A stretch of DNA of 38,032 nt from a filamentous cyanobacterium Phorm 6 (lineage in GTDB: Bacteria > Cyanobacteriota > Cyanobacteriia > Cyanobacteriales > Microcoleaceae): positions 1 through 38,032 of the forward strand of contig PVWI01000020.1 in NCBI GenBank assembly GCA_003003725.1, given 5' to 3'. Positions 14,800 to 23,244 of this stretch are shown piece after piece. The position numbers and the translations under genes are program-made. A model generated the notes under the pieces. It saw only the letters and a list, made by a program, of their open reading frames with translations. It was not told the DNA's origin and ran no database searches. Numbering within the stretch: the first letter of the stretch is position 1; the number at the start of each line of letters is the position of its first letter.

Positions 14800-15147
14800 G
14801 TGGCGATCGCTCTGTACATGGACGTTCACATCCCGCAAGCAATTACCGAGCAGTTGCGCCGTCGCGGTGTGGATGTTTTGACTGCGCTTGAAGACGGTGC
14901 GACAGAATTGCCGGATAACGAACTTTTGGAACGTGCCACTCAGCTAGGAAGAGTATTGTTTACTCACGATATCCTTTTTAAGGCAATGGCTCAAGATTGG
15001 CAGCGTCAGGAAAAACAGTTTGCTGGTTTGATATTTGGACATCAGCTAGGCGGTACAATCGGACAGTTTGTTAAGGATTTGGAAGTGATTGCTTTAGCGT
15101 CGGACTCTGATGAATGGATGAATGCTGTTGAGTATATTCCTTTTTAG
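14800..15147 (+). CDS. DUF5615-family PIN-like toxin
   Basis: A 115-aa PIN-like protein starting at GTG 14800. The acidic residues expected of this fold are at MDVHI (residue 8), TALEDGATELPDNELLERA (about 28-46) and LFTHDILF (about 51-58). DUF5615 proteins resemble PIN/Mut7-C nucleases and are predicted ribonuclease toxins. The gene forms a tight operon with the DUF433 gene at 14485. Its stop codon is back to back with the stop of the convergent ParD-like gene (TAG then TCA). Confidence 0.82.
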   Translation: MAIALYMDVHIPQAITEQLRRRGVDVLTALEDGATELPDNELLERATQLGRVLFTHDILFKAMAQDWQRQEKQFAGLIFGHQLGGTIGQFVKDLEVIALASDSDEWMNAVEYIPF

Positions 15148-15414
15148 TCAGTTGTACTCTCGATCGCCCGATCGCAAATTAGCTCGAATTTGTGCCATTG
15201 CGGTTGCACCGTCTAGGACTTCACCGCGTTGGGATGCTTGCTGGCCAATCTGTGCGTCTCGTTGGAGTTCTTGCAGTCGTCCTTGATAAATATCTTGCTG
15301 TTGTTCGAGCAGTTGAATGGCTGCAAGGATAACGTCGATCGCGCTGTTGTATTTGCCGCTGGTGAGTTGGCGCTGTATGAGGGCTTCGGCTTCAGGTGGC
15401 AAAACAATTTGCAT
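15148..15414 (-). CDS. Orphan ParD-family antitoxin
   Basis: An 88-aa protein with a ribbon-helix-helix start (MQIVLPPEAEALIQRQLTSGKYNSAIDVILAAIQLLEQQQ) and an acidic, Gln-rich tail (GRLQELQRDAQIGQQ), typical of ParD. No ParE toxin adjoins: it converges with the DUF5615 gene and its upstream gene is an HTH protein. A broken copy of this gene is at 28023-28283, so the gene has been duplicated. It may be a remnant of a lost parDE pair or an antitoxin that acts in trans on the ParE at 24950-25255. Confidence 0.82.
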   Translation of the reverse strand: MQIVLPPEAEALIQRQLTSGKYNSAIDVILAAIQLLEQQQDIYQGRLQELQRDAQIGQQASQRGEVLDGATAMAQIRANLRSGDREYN

Positions 15415-15496
15415 GGTGTTTGAGATGAGGAGTGTTGATTCTATTGTAGGCGATCGCCCTTCAGTTAGATTGGTTAGTATAGGGGCGATCGCCCAT

Positions 15497-15997
15497 CTAA
15501 TCTTTTTTATCTAAGTCTTCTGTTTTCGGAGTTTCTGAAGTTGAGGGGATTGAAACCCGGATGTTAATATCAATTGTTCCTGTATTAGAATCAAAACCTA
15601 TATTAACTATTTTTACTAATGCTTCTGTAGGTACAGAATTATTTATTTTAAATTCAGGAGAAGACTGAGTTTTATATCCGGCTTCCTGTAGCCGATCGCA
15701 AATATTGCGCCAATTTCCTACAGGTTCGTTAGGTACATCTGCGATTTTTTTAACATATTGGTATAAAGTTTTACATAAATAAACCTCTGCACTTTTGGAA
15801 GTCTGAAACAGTTGGCGGGCGATTTCAGCGGGACTGCAACCGGAAAGTAAGCCTCGGAGGTAGAGTTTTTCGGTTTCTGTGAGTCCCCGGCGCGATCGGG
15901 GGGAGATTTGCCGTTTAGCTTCTGCAAAAGCTTGGTAGAGCCTTTCTAAGTCCCAGTTTTTGGCGGCTTCGGTAAATAAGTCTTCTTTTGGTACCAT
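15497..15997 (-). CDS. Helix-turn-helix protein with a LuxR-like domain
   Basis: The start is put at the ATG at 15997 (166 aa); the longer frame to 16345 reads through a non-conserved stretch. Residues about 1-30 (MVPKEDLFTEAAKNWDLERLYQAF) and the following SPRSRRGLTETEKLYLRGLLSGCSPAEIARQLFQTSKSAEVYLCKTLYQYVKKI form a LuxR-like HTH. The same domain opens many cyanobacterial WD40/NB-ARC signalling proteins and the vWA-MoxR associated proteins. The C-terminal half (about residues 100-166, FKINNSVPTEALVKIVNIG...) is beta-like and unassigned. It stands alone and diverges from the glycosyltransferase at 16330. Confidence 0.65.
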   Translation of the reverse strand: MVPKEDLFTEAAKNWDLERLYQAFAEAKRQISPRSRRGLTETEKLYLRGLLSGCSPAEIARQLFQTSKSAEVYLCKTLYQYVKKIADVPNEPVGNWRNICDRLQEAGYKTQSSPEFKINNSVPTEALVKIVNIGFDSNTGTIDINIRVSIPSTSETPKTEDLDKKD

Positions 15998-16329
15998 TGT
16001 CGGGTGTGTTGAGATGTGACTAACGATAGCATAACCGAAATTGCTAGCGTTTGTTAGTTGCTTGCTAGCTTTACTTAGTGTATTGTTATATACATCAAAT
16101 ATAGTTGAGTTTGTTGGGCGGTGTGACGCCGAGTAGGAATACTCAGAGTCAGCAATGGGCGCGATCGCTGCAACTAACCTCAAAGCTACTATCTGCGAAC
16201 GTCTGAGGGCAATAGGTAAAGTTTTGTAACAAAAGACAAGTATTTTGCATAAAACTTGGGGACTCAGCCCGATAGATAAATAGAGCTTGAGAAGTACCGC
16301 TACTGTTTGTCTTGAAAGGGAGGATCGTA
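15998..16329. other. Divergent intergenic region, no gene seen
   Basis: The 332 bp lie between the starts of the HTH gene and the glycosyltransferase gene. HIP1-like GCGATCGC is at about 16161-16168. No sigma-70-like pair of good quality was found; GGGAGG at 16318-16323 is the ribosome site of the glycosyltransferase. Confidence 0.5.
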
Positions 16330-17187
16330 ATGCAAAAAGTTTCAATCATTATGCCTGCATTTAAAGCAGAAGATACAATTGCCAGCGCTATTTTGAGCGT
16401 CATTAAGCAAGAATATAAAGACTGGGAATTGATCATTGTTGCAGACGATTACGTTGATTATGAGTCAGTTCTTGGTCGTGTGGGGTTGTTGCACAAAAGC
16501 ATCCGATTCCTTTCTAGTGGAGGCAATGCTTCAGGGTCGCCGATTCCCAGAAATATAGGTCTGGATTCCGCCCGCTTTGAATACGCTGCCATACTCGATG
16601 CTGATGATATGATGCATCCGCAGAAGCTTGAGCTTGCGGTTGTACAGTTACAATACCATCCGATAATTTCTTGTGCCCTTCAGTTACTGACGAAGAATCA
16701 CAAACCTTTAAGAACGGTGGGTGAAGGTTCTGACCGCATCCTTACAAGTCAAGACTATAAATTCACTAACTTCTCAAGCGATTCTATGCTCGTGTACGAT
16801 CGCAGGGTTGCCGATCCGAGATTTGATTCCACCCTGTCATGTGTTACTGATATTGATTTCCTGTTGAAACTCTTTTCCAAGAGCGATCGCTGCTTTCATT
16901 TTGGACAGACACTTCATTCTTATGTGAAGCGACCTATTTCTGTAACTAATGGACCTGGTGCTAGCCAAAAGATTGCTCTTACCAAGCAACTAATGTTGGA
17001 GAGGCTATCTTCTGGACACTACCCATTAGCTGACCCACAGAGTATTCCTTCTTTTCAGCAGTTTTTCACATTATCACTAAAGGCAGAAAAATTGTATAGT
17101 AATGCGTTACTCACTAACTCTGCCACACTGTTTGAAGATTATATAGAGCAAACCATCCTAGGTAATACTGACCATGTATTTAGATAG
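16330..17187 (+). CDS. Glycosyltransferase family 2 protein
   Basis: A 285-aa GT2 (GT-A fold) started at the ATG at 16330, eight bases after GGGAGG. The N-terminus VSIIMPAFKAEDTIASAILSVIKQEY is the nucleotide-binding start, and ILDADDMMHP at about residues 88-97 gives the D-x-D metal site. The acceptor-binding region FDSTLSCVTDIDFLLKLFSK (about 161-180) is consistent with a family 2 enzyme. It transfers a sugar from a nucleotide-sugar to an unknown acceptor. It leads a four-gene, same-strand block with an unknown protein and two methyltransferases. The block is visibly AT-richer than its surroundings, which suggests transfer. Confidence 0.88.
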   Translation: MQKVSIIMPAFKAEDTIASAILSVIKQEYKDWELIIVADDYVDYESVLGRVGLLHKSIRFLSSGGNASGSPIPRNIGLDSARFEYAAILDADDMMHPQKLELAVVQLQYHPIISCALQLLTKNHKPLRTVGEGSDRILTSQDYKFTNFSSDSMLVYDRRVADPRFDSTLSCVTDIDFLLKLFSKSDRCFHFGQTLHSYVKRPISVTNGPGASQKIALTKQLMLERLSSGHYPLADPQSIPSFQQFFTLSLKAEKLYSNALLTNSATLFEDYIEQTILGNTDHVFR

Positions 17188-17220
17188 AAAGCAGCACGAT
17201 TATTTTATTTGGAAAATCTT

Positions 17221-19365
17221 ATGATGCAGAAAAAAGTTTACAATCCAGAACCTCATCTATGGACTTCACTATCTCTATTTTGGGATGGGATATACAACGT
17301 TGATAGTGTTGGTAAACCGATTGTTCCTCCCAAATCTCCAATTGATAATCAGTCCGTCTGTTATGATTGCACAAGACGTTTGTTGAAGCTTCATTCTATA
17401 TGTTGGGAGAGAAGAGATATAATACCATATTCCAGAGGTTGTGAGAATATTGCGGTTAGGATAGGGGATTACACAGGAAATACATCCTCTGGTGTTGCTG
17501 TTGATTTCACGCCCTATGAACAAGTGTTAGTGATACCGATACAGATACTCAAAATCGAGCAGGTTAATACTCTGATGCTTCGTATCTACAGATGTGTTCC
17601 AAGCGATATTGGTGAAGACCAAGCAGATGTTGAATATCAAGTGGGAAAAAATGAGAACTATCTTGTGTATCAAGAGAGCCTCGATCGGGTCGAGCTCGAT
17701 GGCCTTCCGACTATCGAGACACTCGTCTTGAAAGAAACTCATTCTGATTTTTCCAGCCGAATTGCAAACTACTGGGGAGTAGAGGACTTCGCTAACTGGT
17801 ATCACCACACTTATAGCATCGAAGTCTGGATCTCAATTATACCTGGAGCCTTTACAGAAGTTAATGGTGTTCATCATCCAAAGCAAAGAGTTGGAAACAC
17901 TGTACACAGTCGGATGATGAATGAGATTAGTGGGAAGGGCTTGACTAATCGAACTAGGAGGGAAAATGCAATACACCGAGACAATACAGAAGCAATTGAG
18001 GATGTCATCAAGATACCTAAAAATCCCAAAAACGCTCGAATACGGGCTTGCGATCATTTAAACTACAACTATAACTTTGAACGGAGGAAGGACTCTTTCA
18101 GGTGGCTCAGCGATTTTTCCCGCGTTCAGCGCCTGCTGAGAAATCAAAAAATATTCTTCGAGTATCTTCGTCACATAGAAGGCTATCTTAAAGCAAAACC
18201 CAATGCAGAGTTACTCGAAGCATTAGAGTTCTTTGAAGACCAAGCCTATTTCCCAACAACCCAAGCGATCCCTGTTGGTGTCTTATCCTCATCATGCTTT
18301 AGTGAGTTAGTTACTCGTGCTTACGCTATCTATGATGTGGGAGTCCGCTCTTGCCACGGAGGACTCACGCATAGATTTCAATGGCACGCTATCATCCATT
18401 TGATGACGAACAGGCATACAACCGCTATTGCTCAGGGATTCTACCACTCAGCCTTAGAACTGTATTGCGAGGCCCGTGGTTCTCTCTTCAAGACTACCAA
18501 TAGACCAAATTCCGAATTCACAATCGATCTTTGGAGGTTTTTATTTGACCGATTCGATAAATATACAACAAAGGATAGTCCACAGTCGGCTCTGATTGTT
18601 AAATATCCCGAGCAATATGATGATGAGCTACATTACGCTGAGCAGGCTTATATGGCATTACTGGATTTCCCAAAGAATCCTCGGATAACTCAAGACTTTA
18701 TAATGGAATTGGGGACTCAGCCAGGTAAGCTAACCTCAAGCTCGATATTTGTCTCAACTCTATTACAAAGTAACTGTATGCTTCCTAAAAAGCTTCATAA
18801 TTGGATCGAACAGTATTTAAGTCATTTAGGGCTGATATCAGGAGCTGATTTCGCTGTTTACACCACAGATGAACGATTAAAATGGGGGTGTCTAATTAGC
18901 TCTGATGAGTGGGCGGAGATTGACGCAGAACTAGAGATTCGGCGCATTCATTTTCACAATCTTTCGCATATAGCATCTAAACTTCGCTCTTTTTTCTTGG
19001 AGGCTGTTGTTTCAGTTCGAGTGATTTCAGAACTTTATAGCAACCCTGGATTGATTCCATCCGAAAGCCCACATTATAAAGCTATTTTCATAAAAAATAT
19101 GGCAGATAGACCGCTTGCAAATATATTTGAAGAAGTTGCTCCATACGTGCGTATTTTGAGTTTATTGCGCCAAGTTTGTAGTGATGGAAAACCATTATTT
19201 TCACAAATGATAGACAGTGAAGAAAATAGTATCGAGTGTCTCATGAAAACAGATTCAACTTTGCTGAGTCAGGAAGAAATAGATACATTAAAGGCTCGGA
19301 GCCGCTTAAGTGTCAAAGCCCATAAATCTGATGTTTGGAATACAAAAGGTATAGCATTTTTTTAA
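17221..19365 (+). CDS. Large protein of unknown function, about 714 aa, in the transferase block
   Basis: The ATG at 17221 is used (714 aa); a TTG at 17209 is the only upstream in-frame start. No known domain is recognised. The first 230 residues are beta-rich with scattered Cys (VCYDCTRRLLKLHSICWERR), and the rest is helical. Marked motifs are RSCHGGLTHRFQWHAI at about residues 377-392, a possible His/Arg active site, and a run of acidic and aromatic residues (HYAEQAYMALLDFP). The HGG-x-THR-x-QW pattern reminds me of a motif in LirA/MavJ-type effectors, from memory and with low confidence. No signal peptide or membrane span. It sits between the GT2 gene and two methyltransferases with short gaps, so an operon is likely. 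Confidence 0.8.
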   Translation: MMQKKVYNPEPHLWTSLSLFWDGIYNVDSVGKPIVPPKSPIDNQSVCYDCTRRLLKLHSICWERRDIIPYSRGCENIAVRIGDYTGNTSSGVAVDFTPYEQVLVIPIQILKIEQVNTLMLRIYRCVPSDIGEDQADVEYQVGKNENYLVYQESLDRVELDGLPTIETLVLKETHSDFSSRIANYWGVEDFANWYHHTYSIEVWISIIPGAFTEVNGVHHPKQRVGNTVHSRMMNEISGKGLTNRTRRENAIHRDNTEAIEDVIKIPKNPKNARIRACDHLNYNYNFERRKDSFRWLSDFSRVQRLLRNQKIFFEYLRHIEGYLKAKPNAELLEALEFFEDQAYFPTTQAIPVGVLSSSCFSELVTRAYAIYDVGVRSCHGGLTHRFQWHAIIHLMTNRHTTAIAQGFYHSALELYCEARGSLFKTTNRPNSEFTIDLWRFLFDRFDKYTTKDSPQSALIVKYPEQYDDELHYAEQAYMALLDFPKNPRITQDFIMELGTQPGKLTSSSIFVSTLLQSNCMLPKKLHNWIEQYLSHLGLISGADFAVYTTDERLKWGCLISSDEWAEIDAELEIRRIHFHNLSHIASKLRSFFLEAVVSVRVISELYSNPGLIPSESPHYKAIFIKNMADRPLANIFEEVAPYVRILSLLRQVCSDGKPLFSQMIDSEENSIECLMKTDSTLLSQEEIDTLKARSRLSVKAHKSDVWNTKGIAFF

Positions 19366-19393
19366 ATCTTTAAATTATGTTTTCCTCTAAAAA

Positions 19394-20140
19394 ATGACAA
19401 AGTTCCGTTGTATAGACTTGAAGGTAAGACCAATTAAGATGATAAATCTATCAAAAAATATGGGATTTCTGCAAAGAATAATACTATCTGTAACCCAAAA
19501 ACCTAGAAGAATAGTCGAATGTTATCTTAGCTCGAACGAGATCAAAAAATTGCATATTGGATGTGGAGGGAATTTCCTTGAAGGTTGGCTGAATACTGAT
19601 TCAATCCCAGTTTCAAATAAAATTCTTTTTATGGATGCTACTCGAAAATTACCTTTTGATGATAATAGATTTGACTATATATTTAGTGAACACATGATAG
19701 AGCATATTACTTACACTCAAGGAGGATTAATGCTTTCGGAGTGCTTCCGAGTTTTGAAGTCAGGAGGTAAGTTGAGAATATCAACGCCTGATCTTCAATT
19801 TTTAATCGATCTTTATACAGAAAACAACACCGAAATACAACTTGAATTTATAAAGCATTCATCAGAACGATGGATTAAAAAATCTCCCCACTATAAAAAT
19901 GCTCCTAGCTTTCATGAGACATTCGTTATTAATAATTATATGCGGGCGTGGGGGCATCAGTTTATTTACGACGAGAGAGTCTTGCGTGATTTGCTAGAAA
20001 AAGTCGGATTTGTAAAAATTCATAGGGTTAATGTTTGCGAAAGTCAAGACAGATGTCTACAAAATTTAGAGAACGTTTCTCGAAAGCCTCCAGGCTTGAT
20101 AGCTTTAGAGTCTTTGGTCGTTGATTGTGCAAAACCATGA
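19394..20140 (+). CDS. Class I SAM-dependent methyltransferase (type 11-like)
   Basis: A 248-aa protein with motif I LHIGCGGNFLEGW at about residues 53-65, an acidic motif II end LFMDATRKLPFDDNRFDYIFSEHMIEHI (about 78-105, with the post-I acid D), and the typical ECFRVLKSGGKLRISTPDL. It fits the methyltransferases used on sugars or small molecules in polysaccharide gene clusters. The upstream gap from the unknown gene is 28 bases. AT-rich codon use like its neighbours. The substrate is not known. Confidence 0.85.
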   Translation: MTKFRCIDLKVRPIKMINLSKNMGFLQRIILSVTQKPRRIVECYLSSNEIKKLHIGCGGNFLEGWLNTDSIPVSNKILFMDATRKLPFDDNRFDYIFSEHMIEHITYTQGGLMLSECFRVLKSGGKLRISTPDLQFLIDLYTENNTEIQLEFIKHSSERWIKKSPHYKNAPSFHETFVINNYMRAWGHQFIYDERVLRDLLEKVGFVKIHRVNVCESQDRCLQNLENVSRKPPGLIALESLVVDCAKP

Positions 20141-20260
20141 GTTTATCTGGATTTATCATTCTTCTCGATTTTTAAATTTTCTGCTTTCATTTCTGGCTTC
20201 AAGCATTTAAAAAGAGAATAACTGCTAGTATAGCTTGTGTTGTTTAACCCAAGAAATTTT

Positions 20261-20938
20261 ATGAATCATTTCGAGCTTTTATGGACAACTGGAGAAATCC
20301 AAATACGGTATCAGTCAATTTTGGATGCAGGCGGTACACTCCATGCACCTATTCTCGCGCAATATTTGAATAATAGATTTGGTCTGCGTGCAGAAAATGC
20401 CTTAGAAGCCTTTTCTGGTCCAGGTTTTATTGGTTTTCATCTCCTAAGTGAGGGAATTGCGAATAAGATGACTTTTCTCGACATTAACCCTATGGCAATC
20501 GAGTCTGTTTTAAAAACCATTCTAGCTAATAATTTATTAAAAAAATGTTCTGCATACTGCGGGGACAATTTAGAGCCATTGCCTACAGAATCTAAGTTTA
20601 ATCTTGTAGTGGGAAACCCACCTTGGTCATTCAAGTGCCAGGGCAATACTAAAGGTTTGATTGAAAGCGATCCAGGCTGGCGCATTCACTGGTCGTTCTA
20701 TAAAGGAATCGCAAAACACTTACAACCGGGTGGAATGGTTGTTCTTCTTGAATGGAAACCGTATGAAATAGAGCCTTCAGGGTCAGGCAGAGAATCTTGG
20801 GATATTAGACCGCGACCACCTCACTTTGATTTCCTGGAAATGATTGAGGCTGGAGGATTACGGCATATTGAGACTGTCTCGCTGGAGGGGGGATGGCGTG
20901 GTCTATATGCAGTGGTTTCAATGAAAATCAATGAATAG
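20261..20938 (+). CDS. SAM-dependent methyltransferase with an N-P-P-W active-site motif
   Basis: The ATG at 20261 gives 225 aa; an earlier TTG at 20237 adds eight residues. Motif I is ALEAFSGPGFIGFHLL at about residues 46-61, followed by FLDINPMAIESVL, and the catalytic VVGNPPWSF at about residues 120-128 is of the N/D-P-P-Y/W type seen in N6-adenine, N5-glutamine and small-molecule methyltransferases. The C-terminal GGMVVLLEWKPYEIEPSG lies in the usual beta-hairpin position. It could methylate a nucleic acid, a protein or a small molecule; the context with a GT2 gene favours a small molecule (inference). Confidence 0.78.
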   Translation: MNHFELLWTTGEIQIRYQSILDAGGTLHAPILAQYLNNRFGLRAENALEAFSGPGFIGFHLLSEGIANKMTFLDINPMAIESVLKTILANNLLKKCSAYCGDNLEPLPTESKFNLVVGNPPWSFKCQGNTKGLIESDPGWRIHWSFYKGIAKHLQPGGMVVLLEWKPYEIEPSGSGRESWDIRPRPPHFDFLEMIEAGGLRHIETVSLEGGWRGLYAVVSMKINE

Positions 20939-20945
20939 AAAATAC

Positions 20946-21077
20946 CGATCAAAGCTCGATCGCGATTTGGAAGCTTTGATTGCAGCAGGTATCCCCTGTC
21001 ATTTATTCAAAATACTGACGAACAACGATGACATCGATTTGAAGCCCATAACCCAATACCTCAAAGCAGTCCGATAA
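20946..21077 (+). pseudogene. 3' fragment of the hypothetical gene at 23245 (43 codons)
   Basis: An open stretch reads KLDRDLEALIAAGIPCHLF followed by KILTNNDDIDLKPITQYL and a stop, matching the last 43 codons of the 129-aa protein at 23245-23634 (KLDRDLEALMAAGIP...). Only the 3' third is present, directly after the end of the methyltransferase. The sequences differ at many third positions, so this is an old duplicate. The two copies stand at the two edges of the region 21.1-23.5 kb. Confidence 0.8.
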
Positions 21078-21260
21078 TCTCTTGGGTGTATCGCAATTGT
21101 TGCTTTTTTAAAGTATGCGCGTGCGAAGCTATCCCGTAGGGAATCGCCCTTATTGTCCGAAAGTGCGATCGCCTTTCCCATGCCGAATCCCAAAGGGCGA
21201 TCGCCCTTTTTGTCCGAAAGTGCGATCGCTCTTTCATCAATCAATAAAAACTTCTGAGTT
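21078..21260. repeat. Short HIP1-containing repeats after the fragment
   Basis: The words GGAATCGCCCTTATTGTCCG, AAAGTGCGATCGCC and GGGCGATCGCCCTTTTTG at about 21139-21230 are close relatives of the repeat unit found at 22221-25688 (CGCCCTTTCAGTCC, AAAAGTGCG...). GCGAAGCTATCCCGTAGGGA also occurs (about 21123-21142). No gene is seen here. Confidence 0.6.
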
Positions 21261-21272
21261 TGAACTACAACT

Positions 21273-21500
21273 CTAAACGTGATAAGCAGTAATAGCAACT
21301 ATTCCATCAGCACTGTAAATAGCTTCAATGCGTCTAAAAGTAGGATGAGTCCACCACACTTTCAGCCGATTTCCCTGAGCCGGAGCCGTACCAATTTTAC
21401 CGTAGCCTGCTGTCAATAGAAGTAACTCAAATTCTGTAGAAGGCAAAGTTTTGACAGTAATTTGAGTAATGCCGTCAAGCTTATGCTTATCAAGGGTCAT
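21273..21500 (-). CDS. Small protein of unknown function, 75 aa
   Basis: A 75-aa protein MTLDKHKLDGITQITVKTLPS... with the sequence KVWWTHPTFRRIEAIYSADGIVAITAYH at its end. No membrane span. It overlaps the end of the upstream gene by 11 bases (21490-21500), so the two genes are probably co-translated. Not recognised as a named family; the shape of a small beta-rich protein is seen. The pair of small genes among toxin-antitoxin modules may itself be a two-gene module. Confidence 0.6.
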   Translation of the reverse strand: MTLDKHKLDGITQITVKTLPSTEFELLLLTAGYGKIGTAPAQGNRLKVWWTHPTFRRIEAIYSADGIVAITAYHV

Positions 21501-21747
21501 AAGTACCTTGGTAAGTGCTGTAAATGCGATAGCCAGGGAACACTAAAGCAATACCTATTGCACTGTGAATTGTTCCAGGATAACTTTCTTCGGCCTCGCT
21601 ACCCCCAATCCGAATTTTGAGCGCACCCAGCCAAATGTAGAGCCCTGGAATTAAAGTATCTAAACTGTAGGCGATCGCCCGCATTTGAAGATCCGGGGGA
21701 TTAATTGGTTTTAAATACTGTGGCTTTTCAGGTTGGGAAATAGACAT
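21490..21747 (-). CDS. Small protein of unknown function, 85 aa
   Basis: An 85-aa protein, MSISQPEKPQYLKPINPPDLQ at the start, then LDTLIPGLYIWLGALKIRIGG and HSAIGIALVFPGYRIYSTYQ. Two weakly hydrophobic segments do not reach clear membrane-span length. It is followed by a gene overlapping its end by 11 bases. No family recognised. The overlapping arrangement is the main reason for calling it coding. Confidence 0.55.
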   Translation of the reverse strand: MSISQPEKPQYLKPINPPDLQMRAIAYSLDTLIPGLYIWLGALKIRIGGSEAEESYPGTIHSAIGIALVFPGYRIYSTYQGTYDP

Positions 21748-21843
21748 GACATTGATTCCAATGTGACATAGTGCAAAAATAATCTTGTTGATTACACTTT
21801 AACATAATCTAAGCTTCACTTTTTAATTATTAAGCTTATTTAA

Positions 21844-22134
21844 CTATTTTCTCATAGCAGCTTTCACAGCAGGATGAATAAATTCTTCAGGAATTCGATT
21901 GCGCTCAATATAAGTATTTATTTCCTCTTGGTTATCCAAATAAAAGCTCAGTGCGTCAAAAATTTGAGCTAATTTCAGATGAGGTAAGTGCATCGGGATT
22001 TCTTCAGGAGTAATACCCAAACGCCACAATTCTACGATCGCACGAACGGAAGTTCTCGTTCCTGCGATAATTGGTTCCCCTTGCAAGATTTCAGGGTGAC
22101 GTGCGACATAACGCGAAACAGATTGTGTAGTCAT
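21844..22134 (-). CDS. DUF433-family protein, orphan (copy 1)
   Basis: A 96-aa DUF433 protein with the hallmark EILQGEPIIAGTRTSVRAIVELW (about residues 15-37; invariant G-T-R), then GITPEEIPMHLPHLKLAQIFDALSFYLDNQEEINTYIE. No DUF5615 toxin gene is next to it. A near-identical copy is at 27652-27945 in the same orientation. The family is predicted to act as antitoxins or DNA-binding regulators of PIN-like toxins. It may have lost its toxin or act in trans. Confidence 0.82.
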   Translation of the reverse strand: MTTQSVSRYVARHPEILQGEPIIAGTRTSVRAIVELWRLGITPEEIPMHLPHLKLAQIFDALSFYLDNQEEINTYIERNRIPEEFIHPAVKAAMRK

Positions 22135-22220
22135 CGAAGATTAACAGGACAGATCCATCTTGATTATAACTTACGCTAAAACTCGGTAAAAGATTCAGGG
22201 CGGTGGTCATCCCAAGTACC

Positions 22221-22331
22221 AAAGTGCGCCCCTCTCCCATCTTAAATCTCACGCGGGCGATCGCCCTTTCAGTCCAAAAGCGCGCCCCTATCCCATCCTA
22301 AATCTCACGCGGGCGATCGCCCTTTCATTCC
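22221..22331. repeat. 55-56 bp repeat unit, two tandem copies
   Basis: Each unit reads AAAAGTGCGCCCCTATCCCA, then TCCTAAATCTCACGCG, then GGCGATCGCCCTTTCAGTCC in its best form. Unit 1 is 22221-22275 and unit 2 is 22276-22331. The units abut without spacers. Further copies are at 23681-23740, 24801-24912 and 25584-25688. Confidence 0.85.
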
Positions 22332-22451
22332 AAAAGTGCGATCGCTCCATCCAAAGAATTTATGCTGTAGAATATTTGTCAAACGCCACCCAGCAATTAG
22401 TATAATTTAATAATCAACATCAAAGCACATCAAATACAGTCAATTAATGCC

Positions 22452-22790
22452 ATGATTGCTAACTTGCCCCTCAAGCTGCCTCACTTACCCAACAGCTTGC
22501 CAAGCGAAGGTTCTGTCCGCATTGAGTTAGTTAACGGACTTTTAATATTTAGCGCTTCTATCAAAACCCAGGAGAGAATCAAAACTTTAACTGCTCAACA
22601 ACAAGCATCAAGTCTAACTTCCGAAGAACAAACAGAATTGGATGGATATCGAGAATTCATTAGCTATCTTAGTTTAGTTAATGAAACCATGAACAATGCT
22701 TTTCTATATCCTTTGCGAGGCACTGTCATTGGCTATGATGAGCCATTTGAACCAGCAGTTCCGTTGGAAGATTGGGAAGTGTTACGATGA
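22452..22790 (+). CDS. Antitoxin-like protein preceding a VapC toxin
   Basis: A 112-aa protein with no recognised DNA-binding motif; the sequence KLPHLPNSLPSEGSVRIELVNGLLIFSASIKTQERIKTL has a beta-strand then helix pattern, and the C-terminus is acidic (DEPFEPAVPLEDWEVLR). Its stop codon overlaps the vapC start in ATGA (22787-22790). The position directly before a PIN toxin is the usual antitoxin position. It does not look like the common VapB, AbrB or Phd types, so it may be a less known antitoxin family. Confidence 0.7.
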   Translation: MIANLPLKLPHLPNSLPSEGSVRIELVNGLLIFSASIKTQERIKTLTAQQQASSLTSEEQTELDGYREFISYLSLVNETMNNAFLYPLRGTVIGYDEPFEPAVPLEDWEVLR

Positions 22791-23176
22791 TTGTACTAGA
22801 TACTCATATATGGGTTTGGTGGGTTGACGATAACCCGCGACTGACTCAAAAACATCGGGACTGGATACAACAATATCAATCTCAAGGTTTAGGAGTCAGC
22901 ATCATTTCTTGCTGGGAAGTTTCTAAATTAGTAGAAATGGGAAGACTTACTTTGTCCGTTACAGTTGATGAGTGGTTAACACAAGCTTTGGCTTATCCCG
23001 GAGTGCAGCTACTCGATCTCACCATTCCGATTATTGTCGAGTCAACTAAACTCACAGGTTTTCACCGCGATCCCGCAGATCAAATCATCGTCGCAACGGC
23101 CAGGATTTGTGCGTGTCCGTTACTAACTGCGGATGCTAAAATTCTAGCATATTCTGATGTAAAGACTCTTCATTGA
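22787..23176 (+). CDS. VapC-type PIN-domain toxin
   Basis: A 129-aa PIN protein started at the ATG at 22787 (in ATGA with the upstream gene). Its catalytic acids are D at LDTHIWVWW (about residue 4), E at SCWEVSKL (about 46), D at HRDPADQIIVATA (about 96-99) and D at LTADAKILAY. VapC proteins are PIN-fold endoribonucleases that cut tRNA or rRNA and are neutralised by the upstream partner. The family call is firm; the target is unknown. Confidence 0.88.
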   Translation: MIVLDTHIWVWWVDDNPRLTQKHRDWIQQYQSQGLGVSIISCWEVSKLVEMGRLTLSVTVDEWLTQALAYPGVQLLDLTIPIIVESTKLTGFHRDPADQIIVATARICACPLLTADAKILAYSDVKTLH

Positions 23177-23244
23177 AAGGTGAAAAATGCCTTCGCTGTG
23201 AAGGAAAAGCCTGGTTTCGCTGCTACTTTGAGTGAGGGAAACTC

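Noticed and set aside
15998-16345. A 116-residue N-terminal extension of the HTH protein
   Set aside because: The extension is low in family likeness and the domain starts right at the internal ATG at 15997.
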